The position numbers were made by a program, and so were the translations under genes. This document shows positions 24,633 to 34,000 of a stretch of 64,000 nt of DNA, piece by piece; within the stretch, counting starts at the first letter, position 1; each line of letters begins with the position of its first letter. Source of the DNA: Bradyrhizobium sp. CSA112 (lineage in GTDB: Bacteria; Pseudomonadota; Alphaproteobacteria; Rhizobiales; Xanthobacteraceae); assembly GCF_029051645.1 (NCBI RefSeq), contig NZ_JAACFS010000011.1, positions 1 through 64,000 on the forward strand. The letters are read 5' to 3'. The notes below the pieces were generated by a model that had not been told where the DNA came from, ran no database searches, and saw only the letters and a program-made list of their open reading frames with translations.

Positions 24633-25020
24633 TCACGCCTTCAGCGCCGCCACGCCCTCGATCTCGATCAGCATCGCAGGATTAGGCAGCGCGACCACCA
24701 CGCAGGTCGTGCGCGCCGCTGGCCCGAACGCTTCCGCGTAAAAGCCCGTTCAACGTGGCGACGTCGGCTGCGCGCGCCAGCAGCACGTTGACCTTGACGA
24801 GGTCGCGAAACGTCGCGCCCGCTTCATCGAGCACGCGCCTGATGTTGGTGACGACATTGCCGAACTGGGTCTCGAAGCCGTCGGGCAGCGCGCCGCTGGC
24901 GTCGAAGCCGGGGATGCCGGAGATAAAGGGGAGGTCGCCGACGCGGGTGGCGAAGGAGAGCGGTGGGGCTTTGATGCCGGGCGGGCGAGAGAAATGCTGG
25001 ATTGGGGCAAGGATATGCTT
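24633..25020 (-). pseudogene. RidA/YjgF-family protein, frameshifted
   Basis: Translating the minus strand by hand gives a RidA-like protein in two frames. The first part reads KHILAPIQHFSRPPG, then PLPFISGIPG-type sequence and NVVTNIRRVLDEAGATFRDL and VKVNVLL. After ATLNG the frame shifts by one base (about 24738-24746, around GGGCTTTTACGCG) and continues YAEAFGPAARTTCVVVALPN, PAMLIEIEGVAALKA, stop at 24633. Family RidA proteins hydrolyse reactive enamines and read exactly this order. No start codon is found: an in-frame TGA lies three codons before the KHILA stretch. One extra base would also be explained by a sequencing error, but the missing start argues for true decay. Confidence 0.8.
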
Positions 25021-25122
25021 CCGCGCTCACCGCGGACTACGCTTGCTTCAACCTAAAATTGACAAATCGCTTCGGCGTGAGCATGTTAGGCATAGTCTTG
25101 TTCTTGACGGGGCGTCGCGCGA

Positions 25123-25707
25123 ATGGATTGGAAGCAGTTTTTGGCGAGTATAGTTGGATCGCTGGCGTGGCCCGTGGCGGCCGTGGCCATCGTGTACATT
25201 TTCAAAGACCAACTCCGACTCCTAATTGGGCATATAAAGAAAATTGGAGCCGGAGGTTGGAACGTCGAACTTTCCGAAAAAGTTGAGGAAGCCGTAGACG
25301 CGGGCAAACTGGTGCAGGCAGAAAAGGGAATTGTTGCGCCCGATGTCATTGGGCTTGATCCCACGCTTTTGCAGTTAGCAAAATCCTTTCCAGAAGCAGC
25401 ACTAATACAGTCATTTAAGGAGCTTGAAGCTCTGATCTTGGAGATTCGTGAGCGGTTGCCGGACGGGCGACCCTATAGGAACCTGTACGAGGTTATGAAG
25501 GTCTTAGAGAAATCTCAGTTCATTCCCGCCAGCGCAGTCGCTCTGTTTCAAAGTTTGCGCGAAGCGCGGAATGCGGCCGCTCACGGCAAAGCCGAAGAAG
25601 AGTTGTCGTCGAGTGAAGCTCTCGATCTCATCAGGCAAATTAAGCTCTTGCAAGCTGTTTTGATGCCTGTCCTCGATCAGCTGCCGCGAAAAGAATCGCG
25701 CGTCTAG
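25123..25707 (+). CDS. Membrane-anchored HEPN-like protein
   Basis: A 194-residue protein of unknown function. One membrane segment (about residues 9-27, GSLAWPVAAVAIVYIF) is followed by a polar linker and a helical C-terminal domain with SLREARNAAAHG: Arg149-Asn150 and His154 fit the R-x4-H (RNxxxH) motif of HEPN domains, also seen in DUF4145-like proteins. HEPN proteins are often RNases or nucleotide-binding partners in defence and toxin systems. Codon use and base composition are AT-richer than the neighbours. TTGACA at 25059-25064 could be a -35 box. The next gene, 120 bases downstream, is a DUF262-HNH protein, and I infer that the two belong to one acquired module. Confidence 0.75.
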   Translation: MDWKQFLASIVGSLAWPVAAVAIVYIFKDQLRLLIGHIKKIGAGGWNVELSEKVEEAVDAGKLVQAEKGIVAPDVIGLDPTLLQLAKSFPEAALIQSFKELEALILEIRERLPDGRPYRNLYEVMKVLEKSQFIPASAVALFQSLREARNAAAHGKAEEELSSSEALDLIRQIKLLQAVLMPVLDQLPRKESRV

Positions 25708-25827
25708 GCGAAGGAAGGGCCGGTCCGTCGTGGATCTAACCCCACTGCGATCTCATCGTGGTGTGAGCTGTTCAGGCCAAGTTTTCAGATGTCTAATTTG
25801 TAGATGACTAATTAGGGGGCTGCCGAA

Positions 25828-27369
25828 ATGGAGCAAAGGCTAGATATTCAGACTGTCAAGATTAGGCAGATAATTGAGGATTATCGCAGTGGCCGTCTCG
25901 TCATCCCTGAATTTCAGCGCGAGTATGTTTGGAAGAAGAGCAGAGCTCCGCATCTAATTGATTCGATCTATCGATCGTTTCCAATCTCCGCACTGCTATT
26001 GTGGTCGAGCGATGCAGACGTTCGATCTCGTCGGCGGGATCCCAAGCCCGTTAGGGGGAATTCTATATCGTGGCTCATCGATGGTCAGCAGAGGGTTATT
26101 ACGCTTTCACGGATACTCAGTGGAGACGAGGGCATTGAGGTTGTATTTAATCCCGATGAAGATACTTTCCGACTTGCTAACGCTGCGACGGCCAGAGACG
26201 ATAATTGGATACCTGTCAGTGAAATCTTGGACGATGAGCTTTATCGGCAGCTAAGAAAATCGTTGCCCGACGGGTTAAAAGGAGAAAAGCGGGAAATAAA
26301 ATTTGAAAACGTTAGAAGGTTGCTCGAGTACGAAATCCCAGCAGTTCATATGAGGGATTTTTCGTTTGACCAAGCGGTCGACGCGTTCACCCGAATCAAT
26401 ACGCTTGGTGTCAAACTTAAGACGGAAGATATTGAGAGCGCGCGCGTAGCGGCAAAACATACTGGCTTCATCGCTGACGAAGTTACTCCTTTTGTTGTGG
26501 AATTGAAGAGACAAGGCTTTTCACGATTGAATGTTATGCACTTGTTCAGGGCGTGTGCTTTTGTCGCGATGCCTGACGGGAGAAGCCGAACCCCTCTTCA
26601 TGAACTGAGCCGTGCCGAAGTTGTTAGCGCTTGGTCTACGACCAAGAGGGCGACCAAAGAAGCGATTGCCCTCATTCGCAATGAATTTGGATTGGTCAAT
26701 ATGGATATTCTTTGGAGCGGCGCTCTGCTTGTTCCTGTAATCGCAATTTGTGCGTCACGGAGTGCGAGGGATCGGGATCCTAGGGGTGTGGCGGGTTGGC
26801 TAGCAATGGCGTCACTCCTGCATCGCTATAGTAAGGCAGCGGAGACAGCGTTGGATCAAGACTTGCGGGCCTGCCGGTCGGACGATCCAATAGGCAAGCT
26901 CCTAACTAATGTCCGACGTGAGGCCGGAGCTTTTGGAGCGATAGCTAACGATTTTAGAGGAGCATTAAACGATAAGGGAGCTCTATTCGCAGCGTATATC
27001 GCGTGCCGCCACAAAGGATTGAACGATTTGTTTTCAAATTCGCAGATACTGCTGCAGGCGAACGTGGACAGGCACCATATTTTGCCGAGAGCGCAATTTG
27101 AAGAGTCGAGAAGAGCAAAAGCTGATGCCGTTGCAAATATTGCGTTTGTAACGGGCGAGGCTAACCGATCAGTTGGTGCGGCCTCTCCAGATGTTTATCT
27201 GAGGAAGCTTAGCAAAGAAACGTTAGAGAGTCAGTGCATTCCCCTAGATTCGTCCCTATGGCACATTGAACGGGCAGAACATTTCATGGAGGCGAGGCGC
27301 GAACTGCTTGCCGAGGCTTTCAACGGTTTCTTGCGGAAGATGCTGCCGAATAGACGGATACTGATCTGA
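25828..27369 (+). CDS. DUF262-HNH nuclease, GmrSD/SspE-like
   Basis: A 513-residue protein combining an N-terminal DUF262 domain and a C-terminal HNH-type nuclease. DUF262 marks are IPEFQREYVWKKSR (26-39), the nucleotide-sensing DGQQR (85-89) and FTRINTLGVKLKTEDI (187-202). The C-terminus has DRHHILPRA with His416-His417, Asn437 in VANIAF and ANRSVGAASPDVYL, the pattern of DUF1524-like HNH endonucleases. Related proteins (GmrSD, BrxU, SspE) cut modified or invading DNA and need NTP sensing through DGQQR. A strong AGGGGG site precedes ATG 25828. Base composition is clearly low: 24 of 60 bases are G or C at 26281-26340 by my count, against 42 of 60 at 12001-12060 in glpR. Confidence 0.88.
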   Translation: MEQRLDIQTVKIRQIIEDYRSGRLVIPEFQREYVWKKSRAPHLIDSIYRSFPISALLLWSSDADVRSRRRDPKPVRGNSISWLIDGQQRVITLSRILSGDEGIEVVFNPDEDTFRLANAATARDDNWIPVSEILDDELYRQLRKSLPDGLKGEKREIKFENVRRLLEYEIPAVHMRDFSFDQAVDAFTRINTLGVKLKTEDIESARVAAKHTGFIADEVTPFVVELKRQGFSRLNVMHLFRACAFVAMPDGRSRTPLHELSRAEVVSAWSTTKRATKEAIALIRNEFGLVNMDILWSGALLVPVIAICASRSARDRDPRGVAGWLAMASLLHRYSKAAETALDQDLRACRSDDPIGKLLTNVRREAGAFGAIANDFRGALNDKGALFAAYIACRHKGLNDLFSNSQILLQANVDRHHILPRAQFEESRRAKADAVANIAFVTGEANRSVGAASPDVYLRKLSKETLESQCIPLDSSLWHIERAEHFMEARRELLAEAFNGFLRKMLPNRRILI

Positions 27370-27396
27370 TCTTAGCTAGACTGAGTTGGGTCGCAC

Positions 27397-27422
27397 AAAG
27401 GCCGGACTCTCGCCCGGCCTTT
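27397..27422. terminator. Hairpin between convergent DUF262 gene and thiC
   Basis: Nine-bp stem AAAGGCCGG and CCGGCCTTT with an eight-base loop, placed 28 bases after the DUF262 stop. It has only a short T tract on either strand but probably serves both convergent genes. Confidence 0.65.
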
Positions 27423-27435
27423 CACTTTCCGATGG

Positions 27436-27458
27436 ATGCCCGGGTCAAGCCCGGGCAT
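27436..27458. repeat. Short palindrome ATGCCCGGG
   Basis: Perfect nine-bp stem ATGCCCGGG and CCCGGGCAT with a five-base loop, between the terminator hairpin and the thiC stop. The flanks (GGATGCCCGGGTCAAGCCCG) resemble the core of dispersed palindromic repeats. Confidence 0.6.
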
Positions 27459-27478
27459 GACGAAGAGAGAGCGTCCCC

Positions 27479-29407
<1,929 letters not shown>

Positions 29408-29430
29408 ATTGTATCCTCCGTTTTATGGGC

Positions 29431-29545
29431 GTCGTTCCGGACGGACCGCGAAGCGGACCGATCCGGAACCTCGAGTTTGTTGAGCGAGATTCTCAGGTGC
29501 GCAATTGCGCACCATAGTTCGCGCTTGCGCGCGCCCCGGAATGAC
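29431..29545. repeat. Palindromic repeat in the thiE-thiC gap, GTC(A/G)TTCCGG type
   Basis: Begins GTCGTTCCGGAC and ends CCCCGGAATGAC, with internal palindromes GCGCAATTGCGC and GCGCGC. It is a variant of the GTCATTCCGGG family and lies just upstream of the thiC ribosome site. Confidence 0.7.
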
Positions 29546-29564
29546 GCCGGTGGAAATTTCTTCC

Positions 29565-29686
29565 GTCATTGCGAGGAGCCAACGGGTCCGGCCTTCGGCC
29601 GGCCCGATGATAAACTCCGCGACGAAGCAATCCATTGTCACCGAGCATGCGATCCCAATGGATTGCTTCGCTTCGCTCGCAATGAC
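29565..29686. repeat. Palindromic repeat, GTCATTGCGAG family, copy 2 (one long arm)
   Basis: The right arm (CAATGGATTGCTTCGCTTCG ... CTCGCAATGAC) is the short type seen at 22815; the left arm (GTCATTGCGAGGAGCCAACG ... GCGACGAAGCAATCC) is longer and contains an inner GGCC-rich hairpin. It lies between thiE and thiC. Confidence 0.8.
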
Positions 29687-29703
29687 GGGGAAAGAGTGGG
29701 GCA

Positions 29704-30312
29704 TCACGCGGCCTCGGCGCTCTGGCCCAGCCACTGCCGCACCCTTGCATCGGGATCGGCGTTCTGGGTGACGTCGCTGACGACGGCGATGGAGTCGGCT
29801 CCGGCCGCAAAAATCTCGGCCGACTGTTCGAACTTGATGCCGCCGATCGCAACCAGCGGGATGTTGCCGATGCGCTTCTTCCACTCGGTGATCTTTGGAA
29901 TGCCCTGCGGCGCGAAGCGCATCGATTTCAGCGTGGTCGGGAAGATAGGGCCCAGTGCGACGTAATCGGGGTTGACGCGAAGTGCGGTCGCCAGTTCCTC
30001 GTCGTCATGGGTGGAGATTCCGAGCGTTAGTCCGGCTTTGCGGATTTCGCCGAGGTCGGCGCCAACGAGGTCTTCCTGGCCAAGATGCAAATGCTTGGCG
30101 CCGGCGACGATCGCCGCGCGCCAGTAGTCGTTTACCACGAGCTTGGCATCGGTGCCCTTGATGACCTCGAGGGCGTCGGTCACGATCTGCAGCGCCTCGG
30201 CGTCGTCGAGGTTCTTGGCGCGCAACTGGATGGTGCCGGCGCCGAGCAGCGCCAGCCGTGCCACCCAGGCGACGCTGTCGACCACGGGATAGAATCTATC
30301 AGGATACGGCAT
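29704..30312 (-). CDS. thiE: Thiamine phosphate synthase ThiE
   Basis: A 202-residue TIM-barrel enzyme joining hydroxymethylpyrimidine diphosphate and thiazole phosphate to give thiamine phosphate. Family marks are GAGTIQLRAKN (about 24-34), VNDYWRAAIVAGAKHLHLGQ (cited for VNDYW and HLGQED), LGISTHDDEE, DYVALGPIFPTTLK with the expected FPT..K loop, and VAIGGIKFE. ATG 30312 lies inside the end of thiG (14-base overlap), so translation is coupled. Length is normal. Confidence 0.95.
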   Translation of the reverse strand: MPYPDRFYPVVDSVAWVARLALLGAGTIQLRAKNLDDAEALQIVTDALEVIKGTDAKLVVNDYWRAAIVAGAKHLHLGQEDLVGADLGEIRKAGLTLGISTHDDEELATALRVNPDYVALGPIFPTTLKSMRFAPQGIPKITEWKKRIGNIPLVAIGGIKFEQSAEIFAAGADSIAVVSDVTQNADPDARVRQWLGQSAEAA

Positions 30313-31081
30313 GCCAGAACGGGGTCCCGATCACAGGGGTTGAGGGGGAGGCGAAGTCGCGGGCTTCCATCAGGCCGGCCTCGTAAGCGGTGCGGCCGGC
30401 TTCGACGCCGAGGCGGAATGCGTTCGCCATCGCGACGGGATCGGCGGCCTTTGCCACGGCGGTGTTGAGCAGCACGGCGTCGTAGCCGAGCTCGAGGGCG
30501 TGGGCGGCATGCGAGGGTGCCCCCATGCCGGCGTCGACCACCAGCGTCACGTCAGGCAGGCGCTCGCGCATCAGCTTCAGCGCGTCGCGGTTGGTGATGC
30601 CTTTGGCGCTGCCGATCGGCGCGGCCCATGGCATCACGACCTTGCAGCCGGTGTCGACCAGCCGCATCGCGACCGAAAGGTCTTCAGTGCAGTAGGGGAA
30701 CACCTCAAAACCGTCCTTGACCAGGATGGCGGCGGCTTCGACCAGGCCGACCACGTCGGGCTGCAGCGTGTCGTTGTCGGCGATCACCTCCAGCTTGATC
30801 CAGGGCGTGCCGAATAGTTCGCGCGCCAGCTTTGCCGTCGTCACCGCCTCGCGCACGCTGCGGCAGCCGGCGGTGTTCGGCAGCACCGTCACGTCAAGCT
30901 CGCGGATCAGCGACCAGAACGTGTCCCCGGTCTTGCCGCCGGCGGCCTCGCGCCGCAGCGACACGGTGACGATGTTGGCGCCTGAGGCGCGGATCGCGTC
31001 CTGCATGATCGCGGGCGAGGGGTACAGCGCCGTGCCGATCAGTAGGCGGGAGGAGAAGGTTTTGTCGTAGAAGTTGAGCAT
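30299..31081 (-). CDS. thiG: Thiazole synthase ThiG
   Basis: A 260-residue thiazole synthase that condenses deoxyxylulose phosphate, dehydroglycine (from ThiO) and the ThiS thiocarboxylate into the thiazole half of thiamine. Family sequence includes FSSRLLIGTALYPSP, NTAGCRSVREAV, WIKLEVIADNDTLQPD with the Schiff-base lysine region, VMPWAAPIGSAKGI and VVDAGMGAPSHAAHALELG. ATG 31081 is chosen because the family N-terminus (LNFYDKTF) starts there; an upstream in-frame ATG 31153 reads into a palindromic repeat. It overlaps thiE by 14 bases. Confidence 0.95.
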   Translation of the reverse strand: MLNFYDKTFSSRLLIGTALYPSPAIMQDAIRASGANIVTVSLRREAAGGKTGDTFWSLIRELDVTVLPNTAGCRSVREAVTTAKLARELFGTPWIKLEVIADNDTLQPDVVGLVEAAAILVKDGFEVFPYCTEDLSVAMRLVDTGCKVVMPWAAPIGSAKGITNRDALKLMRERLPDVTLVVDAGMGAPSHAAHALELGYDAVLLNTAVAKAADPVAMANAFRLGVEAGRTAYEAGLMEARDFASPSTPVIGTPFWHAVS

Positions 31082-31102
31082 GGTGTCCAAAACTCTCAAT
31101 CG

Positions 31103-31219
31103 GTCGTCCCTGCGAAAGCAGGGACCCATACCGCGTGATTTCTCTTGTGGCACAGTGGCAGACGCCGTCCTACGAAACGAGGGTCGGTGGTTATGGGTCC
31201 CTGCGTTCGCAGGGACGAC
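31103..31219. repeat. Inverted repeat between thiS and thiG
   Basis: 28-base arms, one mismatch, starting GTCGTCCCTGCGAAAGCAGG and ending CCTGCGTTCGCAGGGACGAC. Each arm is itself a small hairpin (CCCTGC/GCAGGG). It fills the 163-base gap between two genes of the thi operon. Confidence 0.85.
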
Positions 31220-31244
31220 TGGGGGAGCGTGCGTGCTTCCATCT

Positions 31245-31442
31245 TCACCCTCCCTGCCGCGGCGTGATGATTTCGATCTCGTCGCCGGCTTTAAGCCGCG
31301 TCTCGGCCCAGCGGCTTTTCGGCAGCACGTCGTAATTCACGGCGATCGCGAAATGCGTGCCTTCGTATTCGAGTTCGCTGAGCAGGGCGTCGACGTTGGC
31401 AGAAGTGATCTCCCGCTCTTCGCCGTTGACGGTCACACGCAT
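31245..31442 (-). CDS. thiS: Sulfur carrier protein ThiS
   Basis: A 65-residue ubiquitin-fold sulfur carrier ending in the diagnostic Gly-Gly (ITPRQGG), whose C-terminus is adenylated and converted to a thiocarboxylate that gives sulfur to ThiG. The N-terminal MRVTVNGEEREI is typical. The gene starts 10 bases inside the end of thiO and is followed, after a palindromic repeat, by thiG. No thiF is seen in the window, so activation must be by an enzyme encoded elsewhere. Confidence 0.95.
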   Translation of the reverse strand: MRVTVNGEEREITSANVDALLSELEYEGTHFAIAVNYDVLPKSRWAETRLKAGDEIEIITPRQGG

Positions 31443-32446
31443 CGCATCACCTCATTGTCGAGCGCGCCGCGTCGCACGTAACCAAGCGTCAGCTCGGCCA
31501 GCGCAGGCGCCAGCAGGAAGCCATGGCGGTAGAGCCCGTTCACGGCGATCTTGTTCTTGCTGACCGTGATCCGCGGCAGATTGTCGGGGAAGGCGGGACG
31601 AAGCCCCGAGCCGAACTCGACGATGCGCGCTTCCGCAAACGCCGGATGCACGGCATAGGCGGCGCCGAGCAATTCCAGCGCCGAGCGCACACTGACGCCG
31701 GTGTCCTCGGCCTCGATCGAGGTCGCGCCCAGCATGAATTTGTTGTCGCCGCGCGGGATGACGTAGAGCGGCCAGCGCGGATGGACCAGCCGCACCGGTC
31801 GCGACAGCTCGACCTCGTTCGTCTCGATCACGATCATCTCGCCCTTGACGCCGCGGAGCTCCGGCTGCTCGTCGCGCGCGGACAATCCACGGCAGTCGAT
31901 CACGATGCCTTCGAGATCCTCGGCATCGATGTCGCAGTCGAATTTGATCGTGCCGCCGGCAGCCTTGATCCGTGCATGCAGCTCAGGGAGCACCTTTCGC
32001 GGCTCGACATGGCCTTCGTCGGCATAGAACAGGGCGTCACGGAAGCGGCCATCGAGCGACGGTTCGAGGTCGCTTAACCCGCGCGCATCGAGCCAGGCGT
32101 GGCCAGTGGTCAGTTTCGCAAAGCGTTCGAAATCGGCGCGGTCGCGCGCATGCGCCACCACCAGCGAACCGTTGAACGGGGTTTCCGGAAAATGCTCGCG
32201 CCACATATCGAGCGAGCGGACGCCGAGCCGGCCGATCAGCGGCTCCGAGGTCTCGGCCTCGCAATAGGGTGCCAGCATGCCGCCGGCCCAGTGGCTGGTG
32301 GAGAGCGTCATATCGGCGTCACTGCGCTCATACAGAGTGACGGCGTGGCCGGCCTCTGCGAACAATAGCGCCTGCCACGCGCCGGCAATGCCCGCGCCGA
32401 TGATGGAAACGGGGGAATCCCCGCGCAGATCTGACTTCTGGTACAT
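31433..32446 (-). CDS. thiO: Glycine oxidase ThiO
   Basis: A 337-residue FAD-dependent glycine oxidase of the DAO family that makes dehydroglycine for the thiazole ring. The N-terminal SIIGAGIAGAWQALLFAEAG (residues 14-33) is the FAD loop; THWAGGMLAPYCEAE, then IDCRGLSAR and a C-terminal NGLYRHGFLLAPALAE are family features. ATG 32446 lies seven bases after the TPP riboswitch, making thiO the first gene of the operon. The presence of ThiO rather than ThiH indicates the aerobic route. Confidence 0.94.
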   Translation of the reverse strand: MYQKSDLRGDSPVSIIGAGIAGAWQALLFAEAGHAVTLYERSDADMTLSTSHWAGGMLAPYCEAETSEPLIGRLGVRSLDMWREHFPETPFNGSLVVAHARDRADFERFAKLTTGHAWLDARGLSDLEPSLDGRFRDALFYADEGHVEPRKVLPELHARIKAAGGTIKFDCDIDAEDLEGIVIDCRGLSARDEQPELRGVKGEMIVIETNEVELSRPVRLVHPRWPLYVIPRGDNKFMLGATSIEAEDTGVSVRSALELLGAAYAVHPAFAEARIVEFGSGLRPAFPDNLPRITVSKNKIAVNGLYRHGFLLAPALAELTLGYVRRGALDNEVMRCV

Positions 32447-32452
32447 CCCTGT

Positions 32453-32556
32453 CCCTTCGCCGGCATGACCCGGATCAGGTTCAAAGGGTCACCGCGGTCT
32501 CAGGCTGCACTGCCCAAGCTTGCGGTATCTCAGCTCCTCATCGGAGCACCCCTCGG
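32453..32556 (-). promoter_or_regulatory. TPP riboswitch (THI element)
   Basis: On the minus strand the element reads GGGGTGCTCC, then the conserved GCTGAGAT, later ACCCTTTGAACCTGATC, CGGGTCATGCCGGCGAAGGG, the invariant core of the thiamine pyrophosphate riboswitch. Its 3' end is followed by only six bases before the thiO ATG, and the terminal CGAAGGG(A) contains the likely ribosome site. TPP binding should therefore hide the site and stop translation of the thi operon. Confidence 0.95.
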
Positions 32557-32615
32557 AACAGGACTAATGTAGGCGGTTGGGCAGAGGTGTCAACGCGGCT
32601 TTGCGGGAACTTGCA

Positions 32616-32743
32616 CTCGTGCCCCGGACGCGGCGCAGCGCCTCTTGGCGGTGCGCCGCTGAGCCGGGGCCCAGAGACTGTCTTCGCATGGGTCCCGGTT
32701 CTGCGGAGCAGCGCTACGCGCCGCACCGCGCCCGGGACACGAG
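32616..32743. repeat. Long inverted repeat with CTCGTGCCCCGGACGCGG arms
   Basis: Left end CTCGTGCCCCGGACGCGGCG and right end GCGCCCGGGACACGAG form an imperfect inverted repeat with an inner GGTGCGCCGC region. It lies between the thi promoter region and the transglycosylase stop. Confidence 0.7.
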
Positions 32744-32749
32744 ATTTAG

Positions 32750-33268
32750 CTATTTTGCGGTCTGCAGCGCGTTCGCGTCGGCGGCTGTTTTTGCCGGCTT
32801 GCCGACGATTTTCGGCGGCGCATCGCTCGCGAGCACCGGCGCGATCTGCAGGGGCTTTTCCTGCCGCTGGCGCTTTGCAGCGTAATAATAACCGCTGGCA
32901 TAATAGCGCATGGCGCGGCCGTGATCGCCGTTGGCTGCGCGATAGGCGCCAGCGAGATATTTGATGCCCCAGGCGAGATTGGTGTCGGGATTGCGCAGGC
33001 CCGCGGCGTCGCCGGTATAGCCGAGGCCGCGCGCGGTCGGCAGCTTGATCTGCATCAACCCGATGGTGCCGCCGCGCCCGACGAGACCAGGATGGTATTT
33101 GCTCTCGCGCACGATCACCCGGTGCACCAGCGCTTCCGGCACGTTGTTGGCGCTCGCATGGGTTGCGACCATGCTCTCATATTGCGCGCGGCTCTGCGCC
33201 ATCGCATCGGGCGAAACCAGCAGCGTCGCCATGGCTGCAAGCCAAGCAAACGTTGGTAGACTTTTCAT
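32750..33268 (-). CDS. Exported lytic transglycosylase (SLT domain)
   Basis: A 172-residue exported muramidase-like enzyme that cleaves glycan strands of peptidoglycan with anhydromuramic acid formation. Residues 1-24 are a signal peptide ending AMAQ. The SLT domain has RESKYHPGLVG with the catalytic Glu, GTIGLMQIKLPTARGLGY, NLAWGIKYLAGAY and MRYYASGYY, all in normal order. ATG 33268 is chosen at the signal peptide; upstream codons in frame to 33490 are unlikely. A short lysine/proline tail follows the domain. Confidence 0.92.
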   Translation of the reverse strand: MKSLPTFAWLAAMATLLVSPDAMAQSRAQYESMVATHASANNVPEALVHRVIVRESKYHPGLVGRGGTIGLMQIKLPTARGLGYTGDAAGLRNPDTNLAWGIKYLAGAYRAANGDHGRAMRYYASGYYYAAKRQRQEKPLQIAPVLASDAPPKIVGKPAKTAADANALQTAK

Positions 33269-33608
33269 GGAAACAACCTCGAGGCGAGCGGCGCGGTAAC
33301 GACCTACGTTTTCGGTTAGTTCCATTACCGGGCGAGGATGTGGCGAAAAGCGGACGACATCGCGGCGATATGTCTGCGGCTGACACACGCGATGACGAAC
33401 GCGACGAGCGTGACGCTTACGTTGTGCGTGCGATGCATCGCTCTGTCGGCGCGAAGCTGCGTCATGCCGACGCGCAAGATTGTCGTGCAAATGGCGCAGT
33501 CAAGGTGTAAAGAAGTTTTCCCGACGAAAAAGCGTTCATTCCGGCAGATAGTCTGTCTCATTCCATTAAATAATAAAACATAACAAAAATCAGAAGGGAG
33601 ATGCGCCT
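33269..33608. other. Divergent intergenic region
   Basis: 340 bases without a convincing gene between the transglycosylase (minus) and the zinc-ribbon gene (plus). The right end is AT-rich (33565-33600, with AAAATCAGAAGGGAG) and provides a ribosome site for 33609, so promoters for both genes are expected here. No repeat or RNA structure stands out. Confidence 0.5.
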
Positions 33609-33803
33609 ATGGCTCGACTCGACTCCAGCTATCTGCCTCGTGGTAATCCATGTGCCCAGTGCGGCAAGCCGATTCCGAGACCCGATTGGGTCGAGAGCAG
33701 TCCGGGCCGCACATCCTTCCTCTGGTTCTGCCGCGCTTGCGACTATCGCTTCGAGGCGATCGCAATCTACGAAGAAGCCGATCCCGACGCGCTCGCAGCC
33801 TGA
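33609..33803 (+). CDS. Small zinc-ribbon protein
   Basis: A 64-residue protein with two CxxC pairs, Cys15/Cys18 (PCAQCGKPI) and Cys41/Cys44 (FCRACDYRF), spaced as a zinc ribbon, ending in an acidic tail. Small proteins of this kind are common in Bradyrhizobium, with no known role. AGAAGGGAGATGCGCCT upstream gives a good ribosome site. The overlapping longer frame that starts at 33650 belongs to the next gene's frame and is not translated here. Confidence 0.75.
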   Translation: MARLDSSYLPRGNPCAQCGKPIPRPDWVESSPGRTSFLWFCRACDYRFEAIAIYEEADPDALAA

Positions 33804-33895
33804 CGCAAATATCCAGGTCGCGGAGTTCGTGTCCGCATGCGATTGCCGACGCATCAGAACTGCGGCGGCTAAATCTGCATCGCGTCTTCACGCAG

Positions 33896-33927
33896 CAACC
33901 ATCCTTTCCGAAAGGGAAGGATGGTTG
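33896..33927 (+). terminator. Perfect hairpin upstream of a PRC-barrel gene
   Basis: Eleven-bp perfect stem CAACCATCCTT and AAGGATGGTTG with an inner CC/GG pairing, followed by TCTCATTTTT. It could terminate the zinc-ribbon transcript or act as an attenuator in the leader of the gene at 34001. Confidence 0.6.
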
Positions 33928-34000
33928 TCTCATTTTTGGCAGTGGGAACCGGGCGGCGGTTGTCACGTTGGTTCCCTACGGAAGATGTGTGGAGGGTCCA

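Noticed and set aside
25780..25827. CTAATT-type palindrome before the DUF262 gene as an operator
   Set aside because: CTAATTAG is short and AT-rich and expected by chance in this AT-rich island; no spaced partner.
33650..34000. Upstream extension of the PRC-barrel frame, which would overlap the zinc-ribbon gene
   Set aside because: Crosses a terminator-like hairpin; ATG 34001 has a proper ribosome site and family N-terminus.
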